A DNA stretch of 55,507 nt from Patescibacteria group bacterium (lineage in GTDB: Bacteria; Patescibacteriota; WWE3; 0-14-0-20-40-13). Shown in pieces: positions 8,181 through 14,640 of the stretch. Numbering within the stretch: position 1 is the first letter of the stretch; each line of letters opens with the position of its first letter. The DNA lies in the NCBI GenBank assembly GCA_018896215.1, contig JAHINB010000007.1, forward strand, positions 1 to 55,507. Direction: 5' to 3'. The notes beneath the pieces were generated by a model. It ran no database searches. It saw nothing but the letters and a program-made list of their open reading frames with translations, and was not told where the DNA came from. The translations under genes were made by a program, and so were the position numbers.

Positions 8181-8268
8181 TTTTTAAGCCACCTTAGCTC
8201 AGTGGTAGAGCAATTGTTTTGTAAACAATAGGTCATTGGTTCGAATCCAATAGGTGGCTCCAAGTTAT
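8165..8268. repeat. 16-nt inverted repeat bracketing tRNA-Thr
   Basis: ATAACTTGGAGCCACC (8165-8180) is the exact reverse complement of GGTGGCTCCAAGTTAT (8253-8268), which is the 3' acceptor strand, CCA and trailer of tRNA-Thr(TGT). In a precursor transcript the upstream arm could pair with the tRNA's 3' end instead of the normal acceptor stem. Confidence 0.8.
8188..8262 (+). tRNA. tRNA-Thr (TGT)
   Basis: The acceptor GCCACCT pairs with AGGTGGC; D-arm TTAGCTCAGTGGTAGAGC; anticodon stem ATTGT/ACAAT with loop TTTGTAA, anticodon TGT; T-arm with GGTTCGAATCC. The discriminator at 8259 is followed by an encoded CCA (8260-8262). It reads ACA codons. Confidence 0.95.
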
Positions 8269-8327
8269 AAACAGCGTTAGATTACTTTGTTATTTTATTA
8301 TTAGTTTTAGTTTGAAAGTTTACCAAC

Positions 8328-8501
8328 ATGGCGAAAAAAACTAACCGAAAAATCTTCCATTTGATATGTATCAAATGCAAGAGGCAAAACTATATTACAA
8401 GTGCAAACAAGATCGAGCAAAAAGAAAAGCTTGAGCTTAACAAATATTGCAAGTGGTGTAAAAAAACAACAATGCATAAGGAAAGCGCAAAGTTGAAGTA
8501 G
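8328..8501 (+). CDS. rpmG: 50S ribosomal protein L33
   Basis: 57 aa, the expected size. It starts MAKKTNRKIFHLICIKCKRQ and has two CxxC pairs (Cys14/17 and Cys41/44) forming the zinc ribbon of the C+ form of L33, plus the typical NKIEQKEKLELNKYCKWC core. It lies between tRNA-Thr and tRNA-Trp, a placement like the rpmG-tRNA-Trp neighbourhood of many bacteria, where secE and nusG follow; neither is seen here. Confidence 0.95.
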   Translation: MAKKTNRKIFHLICIKCKRQNYITSANKIEQKEKLELNKYCKWCKKTTMHKESAKLK

Positions 8502-8512
8502 ATTTTTGACGG

Positions 8513-8586
8513 ACGGGCGTAGTTCAGCGGTAGAACGATGGTCTCCAAAACCATTAACGAGGGTTCAACTCCTTCCGCCCGTGCCA
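8513..8586 (+). tRNA. tRNA-Trp (CCA)
   Basis: The acceptor ACGGGCG pairs with CGCCCGT. D-arm GTTCAGCGGTAGAAC; anticodon arm ATGGT CTCCAAA ACCAT with anticodon CCA; T-loop GTTCAACTC. The discriminator G (8583) is followed by an encoded CCA. It reads UGG only, consistent with UGA being a stop in this genome. Confidence 0.94.
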
Positions 8587-8624
8587 CGTAATATCTTAGC
8601 GATCTGCCGACCTAAAGTCGGCAG
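8584..8624 (+). repeat. tRNA-tail repeat, copy A (after tRNA-Trp)
   Basis: The stretch beginning at the tRNA's CCA, CCACGTAATATCTTAGCGAT and one further C (8584-8604), is identical to the reverse complement of 11610-11630 behind tRNA-Val and similar to 24058 onward behind tRNA-Asp. It continues into the hairpin CTGCCGAC/GTCGGCAG. Confidence 0.8.
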
Positions 8625-8645
8625 GAGTTTAGTTTGTATTCTGAT

Positions 8646-8721
8646 GCCTTCTTAGCTCAGTTGGCAGAGCGCATCCATGGTAAGGATGAGGTCTCCAGTT
8701 CGATCCTGGAAGAAGGCTCCA
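8646..8721 (+). tRNA. tRNA-Thr (GGT)
   Basis: The acceptor GCCTTCT pairs with AGAAGGC. D-arm TTAGCTCAGTTGGCAGAGC; anticodon arm CATCC ATGGTAA GGATG with anticodon GGT; T-arm CCAGTTCGATCCTGG. Discriminator T (8718) and an encoded CCA. Together with tRNA-Thr(TGT) it covers most Thr codons. Confidence 0.95.
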
Positions 8722-8741
8722 ATGGTGAGTTTAATCGAACC

Positions 8742-9251
8742 ATGCCTAAAAAATACTTAAATATCCTAAAAACCCTTGTCGCGTCTTTATTGTTCCTGTA
8801 TTTCTATACAAACTCCGCAAAAAAACCAGTTCAAGCTCCAAGTCCCGTTGTTGAGTCCACTCAAAATTTACAAAAAGTGACAAGAGTGATTGATGGCGAC
8901 ACCATTGTCATGGAAAACGGTGACCATATTCGTCTTATTGGTATTGATGCCTCGGAAATTGAACCAGTTAAAAATCCAAAATGTTACGCCGAGGAGGCAA
9001 AACAATATTTGACAAACCTGCTAGAAAATCAAACGGTGTCGTTGGAACAAGATGTTTCGGATGAAGATAGATATAACAGAAAACTTCGTTATGTCTATAA
9101 AGATGCTCTATTTATCAATGGGGAATTGGTAAAATTAGGCTTTGCGAAACAAATTACTTATGAACCAGATGTAAAGTATGAGTCCTTACTCAAAGACCTC
9201 CAACAACAAGCTAAAAAGAACAATTTAGGTCTTTGGAAAGAATGCAAATAA
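8742..9251 (+). CDS. Thermonuclease-family (SNase-like) exported nuclease
   Basis: 169 aa. An N-terminal hydrophobic anchor (about 8-25: LKTLVASLLFLYFY) is followed by a linker and an SNase domain: VTRVIDGDTIVMENG, RLIGIDASEIE with the catalytic Arg/Glu, and DRYNRKLRYVY with the second catalytic Arg, ending NNLGLWKEC. The family cleaves DNA and RNA with Ca2+; anchored outside the cell it could help salvage nucleic acids, attractive for an organism with few biosynthetic genes (inference). The start is the ATG beyond tRNA-Thr; the open frame upstream runs through the tRNA. Confidence 0.9.
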   Translation: MPKKYLNILKTLVASLLFLYFYTNSAKKPVQAPSPVVESTQNLQKVTRVIDGDTIVMENGDHIRLIGIDASEIEPVKNPKCYAEEAKQYLTNLLENQTVSLEQDVSDEDRYNRKLRYVYKDALFINGELVKLGFAKQITYEPDVKYESLLKDLQQQAKKNNLGLWKECK

Positions 9252-9286
9252 CTTTTAATTAGAATTTTGTTATAGTTATTAAAACT

Positions 9287-10024
9287 ATGCATAAAGAACA
9301 ACAGCTTCTACCATTTATCTCTAACGCAAAATTATTTTTAGCTGTAGAAACAGTTCTTACTAGAATAAAAAATGCTACTAAAGACGACAGAGATTTTTAC
9401 AAAAACTCTGTGGATCCTTTTTCGGCAATTTTTGATGCTTCCAGTGCTGGAATTTCATTAAAAGATTGGATAGGACAAGAAAAGGCTAGGCAGCGACAAA
9501 AGACATTACAAAATGCTGTCGGAGAATTTCACAAAGTGATTATTGGTAGTGTTACTGGATGGGAAAATCTTCCTGTTGGAAAAATCATTGATGTAGAAAA
9601 TATCGAAAGAAAAATTATTGCCGAAATAAAAAATAAATATAACACCACAAAAGGTTCAGATAAAAAGGGGCTGTATGATAACTTAAAATTTGCATTAAAA
9701 GGCGAATATAAAGGGTATATAGCTTATTATGTGGAAATAATACCTAAGAGTGGTGCTATTTATAATAAAACCTTTAAACCATCGGATAATAAAACCAAGG
9801 TTAACAGAAAAAGTAACAAAAATATAAGAAGGATTGATGGGAGTAGTTTTTATGAAATTGTTACTGGTGATAAAAATGCCCTAGAAGAGCTTTACAATGT
9901 GTTACCTACTGCTATCTGTAAAATACAAAATGGCAATAAATCTCACGACTACAGCTTAGAGCCTTTGTTCCACAAACTTTACAACAAAGCATTCAAAAAC
10001 AATAAGTGGGTAACCCTTGCATAA
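9287..10024 (+). CDS. Type II restriction endonuclease, Eco47II/Sau96I-like
   Basis: 245 aa. The sequence matches what I know of the Eco47II-type family along its length: FYKNSVDPFSAIFDASSAGI, QNAVGEFHKVIIGSVTGWEN, then the PD-(D/E)xK-like ERKIIAEIKNKYNTTKGSDK core and KGYIAYYVEIIPKSGAIYNK. Members cut GGNCC; that specificity is a family inference. It is followed 27 nt later by the cognate-type methyltransferase gene on the same strand, the usual R-M pairing. Confidence 0.88.
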   Translation: MHKEQQLLPFISNAKLFLAVETVLTRIKNATKDDRDFYKNSVDPFSAIFDASSAGISLKDWIGQEKARQRQKTLQNAVGEFHKVIIGSVTGWENLPVGKIIDVENIERKIIAEIKNKYNTTKGSDKKGLYDNLKFALKGEYKGYIAYYVEIIPKSGAIYNKTFKPSDNKTKVNRKSNKNIRRIDGSSFYEIVTGDKNALEELYNVLPTAICKIQNGNKSHDYSLEPLFHKLYNKAFKNNKWVTLA

Positions 10025-10051
10025 TGCAATGGTTATTGGTAGCATTTTTAC

Positions 10052-11323
10052 ATGCAAGATAAAACCCTCACAGTTATAGAAACCGCTACTAAAATTGGTG
10101 TGTCTTCTGACACCGTTAGAAGATGGGAAAAGAAAGGTCTCATAAAATCTAGTAGATCCCAAAATAACTATCGTCTATTTAATTTAGATGAGGTGGAAAG
10201 AGTAAATAAAAAGCAGAACGGTCTTTATACACCTACAGAATTTAAAATTCTAAAATCAGCATACAAAACAAAATATACCACCATCGAATTATTTACAGGA
10301 GCTGGTGGGACTGCATTGGGTTTAGAAAATGCAGGATTTGTTAATACTTTAATGGTAGAGATTGATAAAAACGCCGTCTCTACATTAAAAAATAATCGAC
10401 CAGAATGGAATGTAGTTCAGGACGATATTAAAAATATTACATTTACAGGTAAAAATGTAGATGTTGTGGAAGGCGGTTTTCCTTGCCAAACATTTAGTTA
10501 TGCAGGAAAAAAACTGGGTCTAGAGGATAAAATAAGGGGAACATTGTTTTTTGAATTTGCAAGGTGTGTAAAAGAAACAATGCCCAAAATTGCCGTTGGA
10601 GAAAATGTTAAGGGATTATTGCGACACGACAATGGAAAGACATTAAAAACAATGGTAGAGACTCTTAAAGAAACTGGTTACAAAGTAGCCTATAAAGTTG
10701 TAAGGGCACAATATTTAGATGTGGCACAAAAAAGAGAACGGCTATTAATTATTGCTGTTAGAAATGATTTAGATTTGCCAATTTTATTTCCAAAAGAAAA
10801 AGATTACATAACAGTTTTGAGAGATGCGTTAAAAGATGTTCCAAAATCTGAAGGTCAAAAATACCCCGACAAAAAAAGGAAAATTTTGGAATTAGTTCCC
10901 CCCGGTGGTTATTGGCGAGATTTGCCTTTAGAATTACAAAAGGAATATATGGGAGCCAGTTTTTATATGGAAGGAGGAAAAACGGGAATGGCTAGAAGAT
11001 TATCGTGGGATGAACCAAGTCTTACTTTAACTTGTGCTCCTGCTCAAAAGCAGACAGAAAGATGTCACCCCGACGAAACTAGACCTTTAACCTATAAAGA
11101 ATATGCGAGAATTCAATCATTTCCCGACGAGTGGGAATTTGCTGGTTCATTATCTTCTAAGTATAAACAAATTGGCAATGCTGTACCCGTTAATCTTGGC
11201 TATCATTTGGGACGATGTTTGATAGCAATGCTAGAAAACAAACCAGATTTTGAGACAATGGTAGAGGTTAAACCAGTAGTTACAAAAGACAACCCGTTAC
11301 AGTTATTCGGAATTTCCGAATAA
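10052..11323 (+). CDS. DNA (cytosine-5) methyltransferase with N-terminal MerR-type HTH
   Basis: 423 aa. Residues 1-55 form a MerR-like helix-turn-helix (VIETATKIGVSSDTVRRWEK, then NYRLFNLDEVERV). The catalytic domain starts at about residue 77 (TTIELFTGAGGTALGLENAG) and has motif IV GGFPCQTFSYAG with the catalytic Cys, motif VI GENVKGLL, motif VIII AQKRERLLIIAVR and motifs IX/X (RIQSFPDEW, KQIGNAVPVNLG). Methylating the restriction site protects the host. The HTH fusion suggests it also controls transcription of the R-M operon, as known for other HTH-bearing C5 enzymes; that is inference here. Confidence 0.93.
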   Translation: MQDKTLTVIETATKIGVSSDTVRRWEKKGLIKSSRSQNNYRLFNLDEVERVNKKQNGLYTPTEFKILKSAYKTKYTTIELFTGAGGTALGLENAGFVNTLMVEIDKNAVSTLKNNRPEWNVVQDDIKNITFTGKNVDVVEGGFPCQTFSYAGKKLGLEDKIRGTLFFEFARCVKETMPKIAVGENVKGLLRHDNGKTLKTMVETLKETGYKVAYKVVRAQYLDVAQKRERLLIIAVRNDLDLPILFPKEKDYITVLRDALKDVPKSEGQKYPDKKRKILELVPPGGYWRDLPLELQKEYMGASFYMEGGKTGMARRLSWDEPSLTLTCAPAQKQTERCHPDETRPLTYKEYARIQSFPDEWEFAGSLSSKYKQIGNAVPVNLGYHLGRCLIAMLENKPDFETMVEVKPVVTKDNPLQLFGISE

Positions 11324-11368
11324 CTCTTTTACCGATTTGGAATGTGCGCGTTTTCTACACAATGTAAA

Positions 11369-11387
11369 CTGTTCCATTTTGGAACAG
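11369..11387 (-). terminator. Hairpin downstream of tRNA-Glu
   Basis: CTGTTCC/GGAACAG with a 5-nt loop, 6 nt beyond the CCA of tRNA-Glu on the minus strand and 45 nt after the methyltransferase stop on the plus strand. It could end either transcript. No long T-run. Confidence 0.45.
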
Positions 11388-11392
11388 GTTAG

Positions 11393-11469
11393 TGGTGACC
11401 CCGGCGGGGTTCGAACCCGCGATCTTCTGGATGAAAACCAGATATCCTAGACCACTAGACGACGGGGCC
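11393..11469 (-). tRNA. tRNA-Glu (TTC)
   Basis: Minus strand. The acceptor GGCCCCG pairs with CGGGGTC (one G-U); D-arm TCGTCTAGTGGTCTAGGA; anticodon arm TCTGG TTTTCAT CCAGA with anticodon TTC; T-arm CGGGTTCGAACCCG. Discriminator A then an encoded CCA (11393-11395). Confidence 0.95.
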
Positions 11470-11493
11470 ACGGTATTAAACAAAATGGCTGTG

Positions 11494-11560
11494 CCACGTT
11501 AAATCTTGGCATCCATACGGTAGCGTAAGAATCCTCGCAAAGCTCGGATTCAACGCCACA
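11494..11560 (+). repeat. Orphan tRNA-tail-like sequence with hairpin
   Basis: GTGCCACGTTAAATCTTGGC resembles the end of tRNA-Trp plus its tail (GTGCCACGTAATATCTTAGC at 8581-8600), but no tRNA body precedes it. The hairpin GAATCC/GGATTC follows. It lies between two minus-strand tRNAs and looks like a displaced copy of the tail repeat. Confidence 0.45.
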
Positions 11561-11580
11561 CTGTAAAACTCTATGCTCTC

Positions 11581-11630
11581 CCGACCTTCCGCCAGTTGGC
11601 GGAGTCGGGGATCGCTAAGATATTACGTGG
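11581..11630 (-). repeat. tRNA-tail repeat, copy B (after tRNA-Val)
   Basis: Read on the minus strand it begins at the CCA of tRNA-Val, continues with GTAATATCTTAGCGATCC and ends in the hairpin CTCCGCCA/CTGGCGGA. Aligned with 24058-24108 behind tRNA-Asp it differs by about five substitutions and one indel in 51 nt. Its first 21 nt are identical to copy A. Confidence 0.85.
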
Positions 11631-11704
11631 TGGGTGGTACAGGACTCGAACCTGTGACCTCTTCAATGTCACTGAAGCGCTCTAACCAACTGAGCTAACC
11701 GCCC
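11628..11704 (-). tRNA. tRNA-Val (GAC)
   Basis: Minus strand. The acceptor GGGCGGT faces ACCACCC and leaves a C-A mismatch at pair 4-69. D-arm TTAGCTCAGTTGGTTAGAGC; anticodon arm CTTCA GTGACAT TGAAG with anticodon GAC; T-arm ACAGGTTCGAGTCCTGT. Discriminator A at 11631, encoded CCA 11628-11630. The mismatch is unusual; otherwise the cloverleaf is complete. Confidence 0.9.
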
Positions 11705-11708
11705 GAAG

Positions 11709-11783
11709 TGGAGCGAGGAACGGGACTTGAACCCGCGACCTCTTCCTTGGCAAGGAAGCGTTCTACCACTGAACTACCCTCGC
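11709..11783 (-). tRNA. tRNA-Gly (GCC)
   Basis: Minus strand. The acceptor GCGAGGG pairs with TCCTCGC (one G-U); D-arm TAGTTCAGTGGTAGAAC; anticodon arm CTTCC TTGCCAA GGAAG with anticodon GCC; T-arm CGGGTTCAAGTCCCG. Encoded CCA 11709-11711. Its first 12 nt, with one flanking base, are repeated at 12137-12149 beyond the GIY-YIG gene. Confidence 0.95.
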
Positions 11784-11792
11784 AATTAAAAA

Positions 11793-12059
11793 CTATATTT
11801 GCACGAAATTTTCTAATCTCCTTTTTAAATACCCCCTACCAAATCCTGTCTTTAATTGATTTTCTCTATGCCTCGCGTCTGTTTTATTTTTACATGCTTC
11901 GTAATATACCAGCTCTACACTATCAAACCCCTTTGTCGATTTAACACATCTATTTTTATGTTGCTGTACTCTCTTTTTAAGATCGGATGTTATCCCAATG
12001 TAAAACTCTGATTTATCACTATCTTTTTTACATAACAAAACATAATTATAATAGAACAT
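11793..12059 (-). CDS. GIY-YIG nuclease family protein (UvrC N-domain/URI type)
   Basis: 88 aa, the whole length being one GIY-YIG domain: YVLLCKKDSDKSEFYIGITS (the GIY-YIG strands read YVL and FYIGIT), LKKRVQQHKN with the conserved Arg, and the metal-binding Glu in RHRENQLKTGFGR. Such small stand-alone proteins are common in uncultured bacteria; some relatives act in homing. The gene starts next to tRNA-Gly and is bracketed by 13-bp repeats of that tRNA's 5' end, which suggests a mobile origin. Confidence 0.88.
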   Translation of the reverse strand: MFYYNYVLLCKKDSDKSEFYIGITSDLKKRVQQHKNRCVKSTKGFDSVELVYYEACKNKTDARHRENQLKTGFGRGYLKRRLENFVQI

Positions 12060-12076
12060 TTTTATATATTACACTG

Positions 12077-12124
12077 TCTGCCTAAAGCGCAAAGCGCATT
12101 ATGGCAGATCCGCAAAAATGCGGA
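12077..12124. repeat. Nested palindromes between GIY-YIG gene and repeat end
   Basis: TCTGCC (12077) pairs with GGCAGA (12103) around an inner GCGC-AAA-GCGC hairpin, and TCCGCA/TGCGGA (12109-12124) follows directly. Similar small GC-rich hairpins cluster at 8.1, 14.4, 23.9 and 38.6 kb. Confidence 0.6.
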
Positions 12125-12149
12125 GCTTTTGGCGGAAACTACCCTCGCA

Positions 12150-12266
12150 TTACAAATTCTTTCCAACAATCCATCCTAACGAAATTAAACCCGCGAGATA
12201 AACCAACAATCCCGAGATTATAGTAAGAAACGCCACTATTATCAAATACTTAATAGTTTTGGGCAT
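12150..12266 (-). CDS. Putative 38-aa single-span membrane peptide
   Basis: Reads MPKTIKYLIIVAFLTIISGL, then LVYLAGLISLGWIVGKNL: a basic start, one hydrophobic span of about 20-25 residues and a basic end. There is no Shine-Dalgarno, but TATAAT lies 5 nt upstream of the ATG, so a leaderless transcript is possible. No family recognised. The stop lies next to the right-hand copy of the tRNA-Gly 13-mer. The membrane-protein composition supports reality; chance cannot be excluded. Confidence 0.4.
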   Translation of the reverse strand: MPKTIKYLIIVAFLTIISGLLVYLAGLISLGWIVGKNL

Positions 12267-12378
12267 ATAAGTATTATAACAAGATTTAGGACAAATATTA
12301 CAATAATCAATTAATCAATTATCTCCCCAAAGAAAATTTCAACTAGAACTTTATTTTAAAATTGTTTAAACTGTTAGT

Positions 12379-13614
12379 GTGGATACTGATAAAGAAACCC
12401 TTATTGTTTTTACCTACGCTCCAGCTGGTTTGGGGCATATTAGGGTAACAGACGCGCTGATAGAGGCTATTCCGCCACATTTAAAATACACCGTTTTTAC
12501 CGCCCAAGACTCAACAACCGAAACCATGCACCGCTTTTCTAGCATTAATACCTGGGCAAGAAAACTGATGGAGTTTACCCAAAAGGGAAAGGCGGGGTAT
12601 TGGTTTACAAAAATCTACACCAAATATCTAAAAACTCACACTGACGATCTGTTAAATCAATTTATTCATCTGGTACAAGACCGAAGCGTTAAACCCCAAA
12701 AAATTATCATCGTATCCACGCACTTTGGGCTGGCATACCAGCTCGGAGAGCTTAAAAACCAAATTTCAAAAATCCTTAACGCCGAAGTCTTTTTAGTCGT
12801 TCAAGTAACCGACGACTCGCCTCAAGACATCTGGTATGTAGATAGCGCCGACCTGATTTTTTGCCCCAGCTTAAAAACCAAAAATGCTTTAAAAGCATTT
12901 GCCAGAAAGGACGGGTTACCCGATGTCCCTGTGGAAGTTGTTCCTTACCCTGTATCTTTAGAGTTTTCCCAAAAACTTTCGGCTAGCAAAATTAACCAAC
13001 GGTTGCAACAGTATGACCCAACAGAAAACACCCCAATAAATATTATTATTCCAGTCTCTGGAGCCGCGGTGGGTATGGAATTTTTTGCTCACTTAATTCA
13101 TACTTTACACAAAATGTCCCCTCGTTTTGTTTTTCATATTGTTTGCCGACAGGCGCCATTTACTCTTATTTTTTTACACAAAATGTCTCATCGCAGTTAT
13201 GTTAGGTTATATGTTTCATCGGGATACAGAGAAACTGTCAATCTATACAAAACGGTTTACAAGAAAAATATTATCTCGGCAGAAATTACCAAACCCAGCG
13301 AACAGGCATTTAAAGCGCTTTTGGATGTTGATAGCGTGGGGGGAGCTTTTTTGCTTTTAGCCGAACCTGTGGGAAGGCAGGAACACGATAACCTAAACTT
13401 TTTAAAGAGAAATGGGTTGATAGAAACAGCATCAAAAAACACCCGCGGTTGGATTTTGCCCCAGGGTTCCAAGGCCTCCGCTGAACTAACCTGGAGTTTA
13501 TATCAAGGAACAATGTTAGAAACTTTTAAAAATTTTAAACAAAAAGATTCCAATCACGAAATTGGAAGCGACGGCGCAAAACAATTTTGGAAAGTTCTGC
13601 TTGAAAAAGCATAG
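12379..13614 (+). CDS. GT-B-like glycosyltransferase-related protein
   Basis: 411 aa with a GTG start. The N-terminus LIVFTYAPAGLGHIRVTDAL has the G-x-G-H loop that opens GT28/MGDG-synthase/MurG-like GT-B proteins, followed by helix VTDALIEAIPP. A second Rossmann half may begin near residue 215 (PINIIIPVSGAAVGMEFFAH), and the C-terminal third contains LLLAEPVGRQEHDNLNFLKR where a nucleotide-sugar site would be. The usual E-x7-E donor motif is not obvious, so donor and product are unknown. It stands alone between the tRNA cluster and a convergent lysozyme-like gene. Confidence 0.6.
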   Translation: MDTDKETLIVFTYAPAGLGHIRVTDALIEAIPPHLKYTVFTAQDSTTETMHRFSSINTWARKLMEFTQKGKAGYWFTKIYTKYLKTHTDDLLNQFIHLVQDRSVKPQKIIIVSTHFGLAYQLGELKNQISKILNAEVFLVVQVTDDSPQDIWYVDSADLIFCPSLKTKNALKAFARKDGLPDVPVEVVPYPVSLEFSQKLSASKINQRLQQYDPTENTPINIIIPVSGAAVGMEFFAHLIHTLHKMSPRFVFHIVCRQAPFTLIFLHKMSHRSYVRLYVSSGYRETVNLYKTVYKKNIISAEITKPSEQAFKALLDVDSVGGAFLLLAEPVGRQEHDNLNFLKRNGLIETASKNTRGWILPQGSKASAELTWSLYQGTMLETFKNFKQKDSNHEIGSDGAKQFWKVLLEKA

Positions 13615-13625
13615 ATGATGGGAAG

Positions 13626-14360
13626 CTACCTAGCGGGAGTCTGAAATTCGGTTAATTCGCTGTAATACTGCCAAACACATTTTGCCCAAGGGCCACCTTT
13701 AGCCTCTGATGGGGGAGTGTATTTTCGCATAATTGTCCAAATTTCATCAAAATCGATTCCATCAGATGCATTTATTAGATGATAGTAACTAGTGGCAAGA
13801 CCTTTAGTAACTCGCTCAATTCCTGCCTCCCAAGAATTATTGTTATAGTTACCAGTTTTTTCTGCCAAATCTCTTTCGCTTGCTGCCCACCCCCAAGCAT
13901 TGTAAGAATCTTCTGGAATACTTTTACCCCCATTAGATTCACACATTCCAATTGCTGGAATTAACCTCCAATCTATTTTCCACTTATCGGCACTTTCTAC
14001 AATAAAATCCCCATAATCTGCAAGCGGGGCATTGTTGCCATAGTACCCTTGATAAAATTGTTTGATGATATGTGGTCTTGGGTCTTCGCCTTCAAATCCT
14101 TGGGTTGTAGCACCAAGTACCTTGGGTTTTGCAGAAAATAAAGAATAGAATAGGGGACTAGGTTGTTTAGTTGTGCTAGATGCGTACGAGGTGTTGTTTG
14201 ATGCATAAACCAAGGCAATAAGGCTTAAAGAGATAATAGGGATAGAAATAACAGGAATAAGAAACATAAACGACTTAAACCTAAATATTCTTTTAGGTTT
14301 TATGGCAGAACTTGGTTGTTCCTCTAAGCTAATTGTAAAAAGTTCAGACTTTAAAACCAT
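13626..14360 (-). CDS. Exported lysozyme/transglycosylase-like protein
   Basis: 244 aa. A cytoplasmic tail is followed by one membrane span (about 32-52, MFLIPVISIPIISLSLIALV) and an external linker with KPKVLGAT, a motif frequent in exported Microgenomates-type proteins as I know them. The domain at 105-244 has KWKIDWRLIPAIGMCESNGG, with a Glu placed like the catalytic Glu of lysozyme-fold transglycosylases, and AWGWAASERD. Likely role: peptidoglycan remodelling at the cell surface. The catalytic assignment is by analogy. Confidence 0.6.
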   Translation of the reverse strand: MVLKSELFTISLEEQPSSAIKPKRIFRFKSFMFLIPVISIPIISLSLIALVYASNNTSYASSTTKQPSPLFYSLFSAKPKVLGATTQGFEGEDPRPHIIKQFYQGYYGNNAPLADYGDFIVESADKWKIDWRLIPAIGMCESNGGKSIPEDSYNAWGWAASERDLAEKTGNYNNNSWEAGIERVTKGLATSYYHLINASDGIDFDEIWTIMRKYTPPSEAKGGPWAKCVWQYYSELTEFQTPAR

Positions 14361-14407
14361 GTGTGTTTATTATATCACTTTTTGGAGAATGCAACCGAAA
14401 GATGGTG

Positions 14408-14446
14408 GTCGCGCTTAGCGCGACATTCACCACGCTTAGCGTGGTG
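14408..14446. repeat. Two GC-rich hairpins abutting tRNA-Lys
   Basis: GTCGCGC-TTA-GCGCGAC (14408-14424) and CACCACGC-TTA-GCGTGGTG (14428-14446). The second includes the encoded CCA, the discriminator and the last acceptor base of tRNA-Lys, so its stem competes with the 3' end of the tRNA in the precursor. Confidence 0.7.
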
Positions 14447-14515
14447 GGCCTTCAGGGAATCGAACCCTGGTCAACTGGTTAAAAGCCAGCTGCTCTACCC
14501 CTGAGCTAAAGGCCC
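14442..14515 (-). tRNA. tRNA-Lys (TTT)
   Basis: Minus strand. The acceptor GGGCCTT pairs with AAGGCCC; D-arm TAGCTCAGGGGTAGAGC; anticodon loop CTTTTAA with anticodon TTT; T-arm CCAGGGTTCGATTCCCTGA. Discriminator A 14445, encoded CCA 14442-14444. A perfect 8-bp hairpin overlaps the CCA. Confidence 0.95.
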
Positions 14516-14593
14516 ATGAATGCGAGGATTTTATACCCATCTTATGCTAATTTGCAACCCGCAAGGTTGCAAAAATAGCTTAGAGGGGTATAT

Positions 14594-14624
14594 ACCCGTA
14601 GCTCGCCGAGGGCGAGCGAAGGGT
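14594..14624. repeat. Palindrome with CCGTAGCTC/GAGCGAAGG arms
   Basis: ACCCGTAGCTCGCC pairs imperfectly with GGCGAGCGAAGGGT. It is the same type as 23817-23860 and similar in design to the TACGCT...AGCTTCGG element in thrS. It lies between tRNA-Lys and the yraN stop; 14516-14640 holds no gene. Confidence 0.6.
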
Positions 14625-14640
14625 GTACACGAAAAACTGC

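Larger units (their letters stand above)
11772..12149. mobile_element. Possible GIY-YIG insertion at the 5' end of tRNA-Gly
   Basis: The 13-mer AACTACCCTCGCA occurs at 11772-11784 (5' end of tRNA-Gly, plus-strand reading) and again at 12137-12149. Between the copies lie the GIY-YIG nuclease gene and a nest of palindromes (12077-12124). This is the arrangement expected if a unit of about 365 bp inserted at the tRNA 5' end with a 13-bp duplication. No recombinase gene is present; the nuclease would be the only enzyme. Confidence 0.5.

Noticed and set aside
8000-8197. 65-codon ORF on the plus strand upstream of tRNA-Thr
   Set aside because: It covers the palindrome cluster and the start of a tRNA; GC-rich hairpins keep it open by chance.
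8634-8741. Longer start for the thermonuclease gene
   Set aside because: The upstream frame is the translation of tRNA-Thr(GGT); the ATG at 8742 is followed directly by a membrane anchor.
9287-11323. Larger defence island
   Set aside because: Only the two R-M genes are recognisable; neighbours are tRNAs, a thermonuclease and housekeeping genes.
11494-11560. Additional tRNA between tRNA-Glu and tRNA-Val
   Set aside because: Only a tail-like sequence and a hairpin are present; no cloverleaf on either strand.
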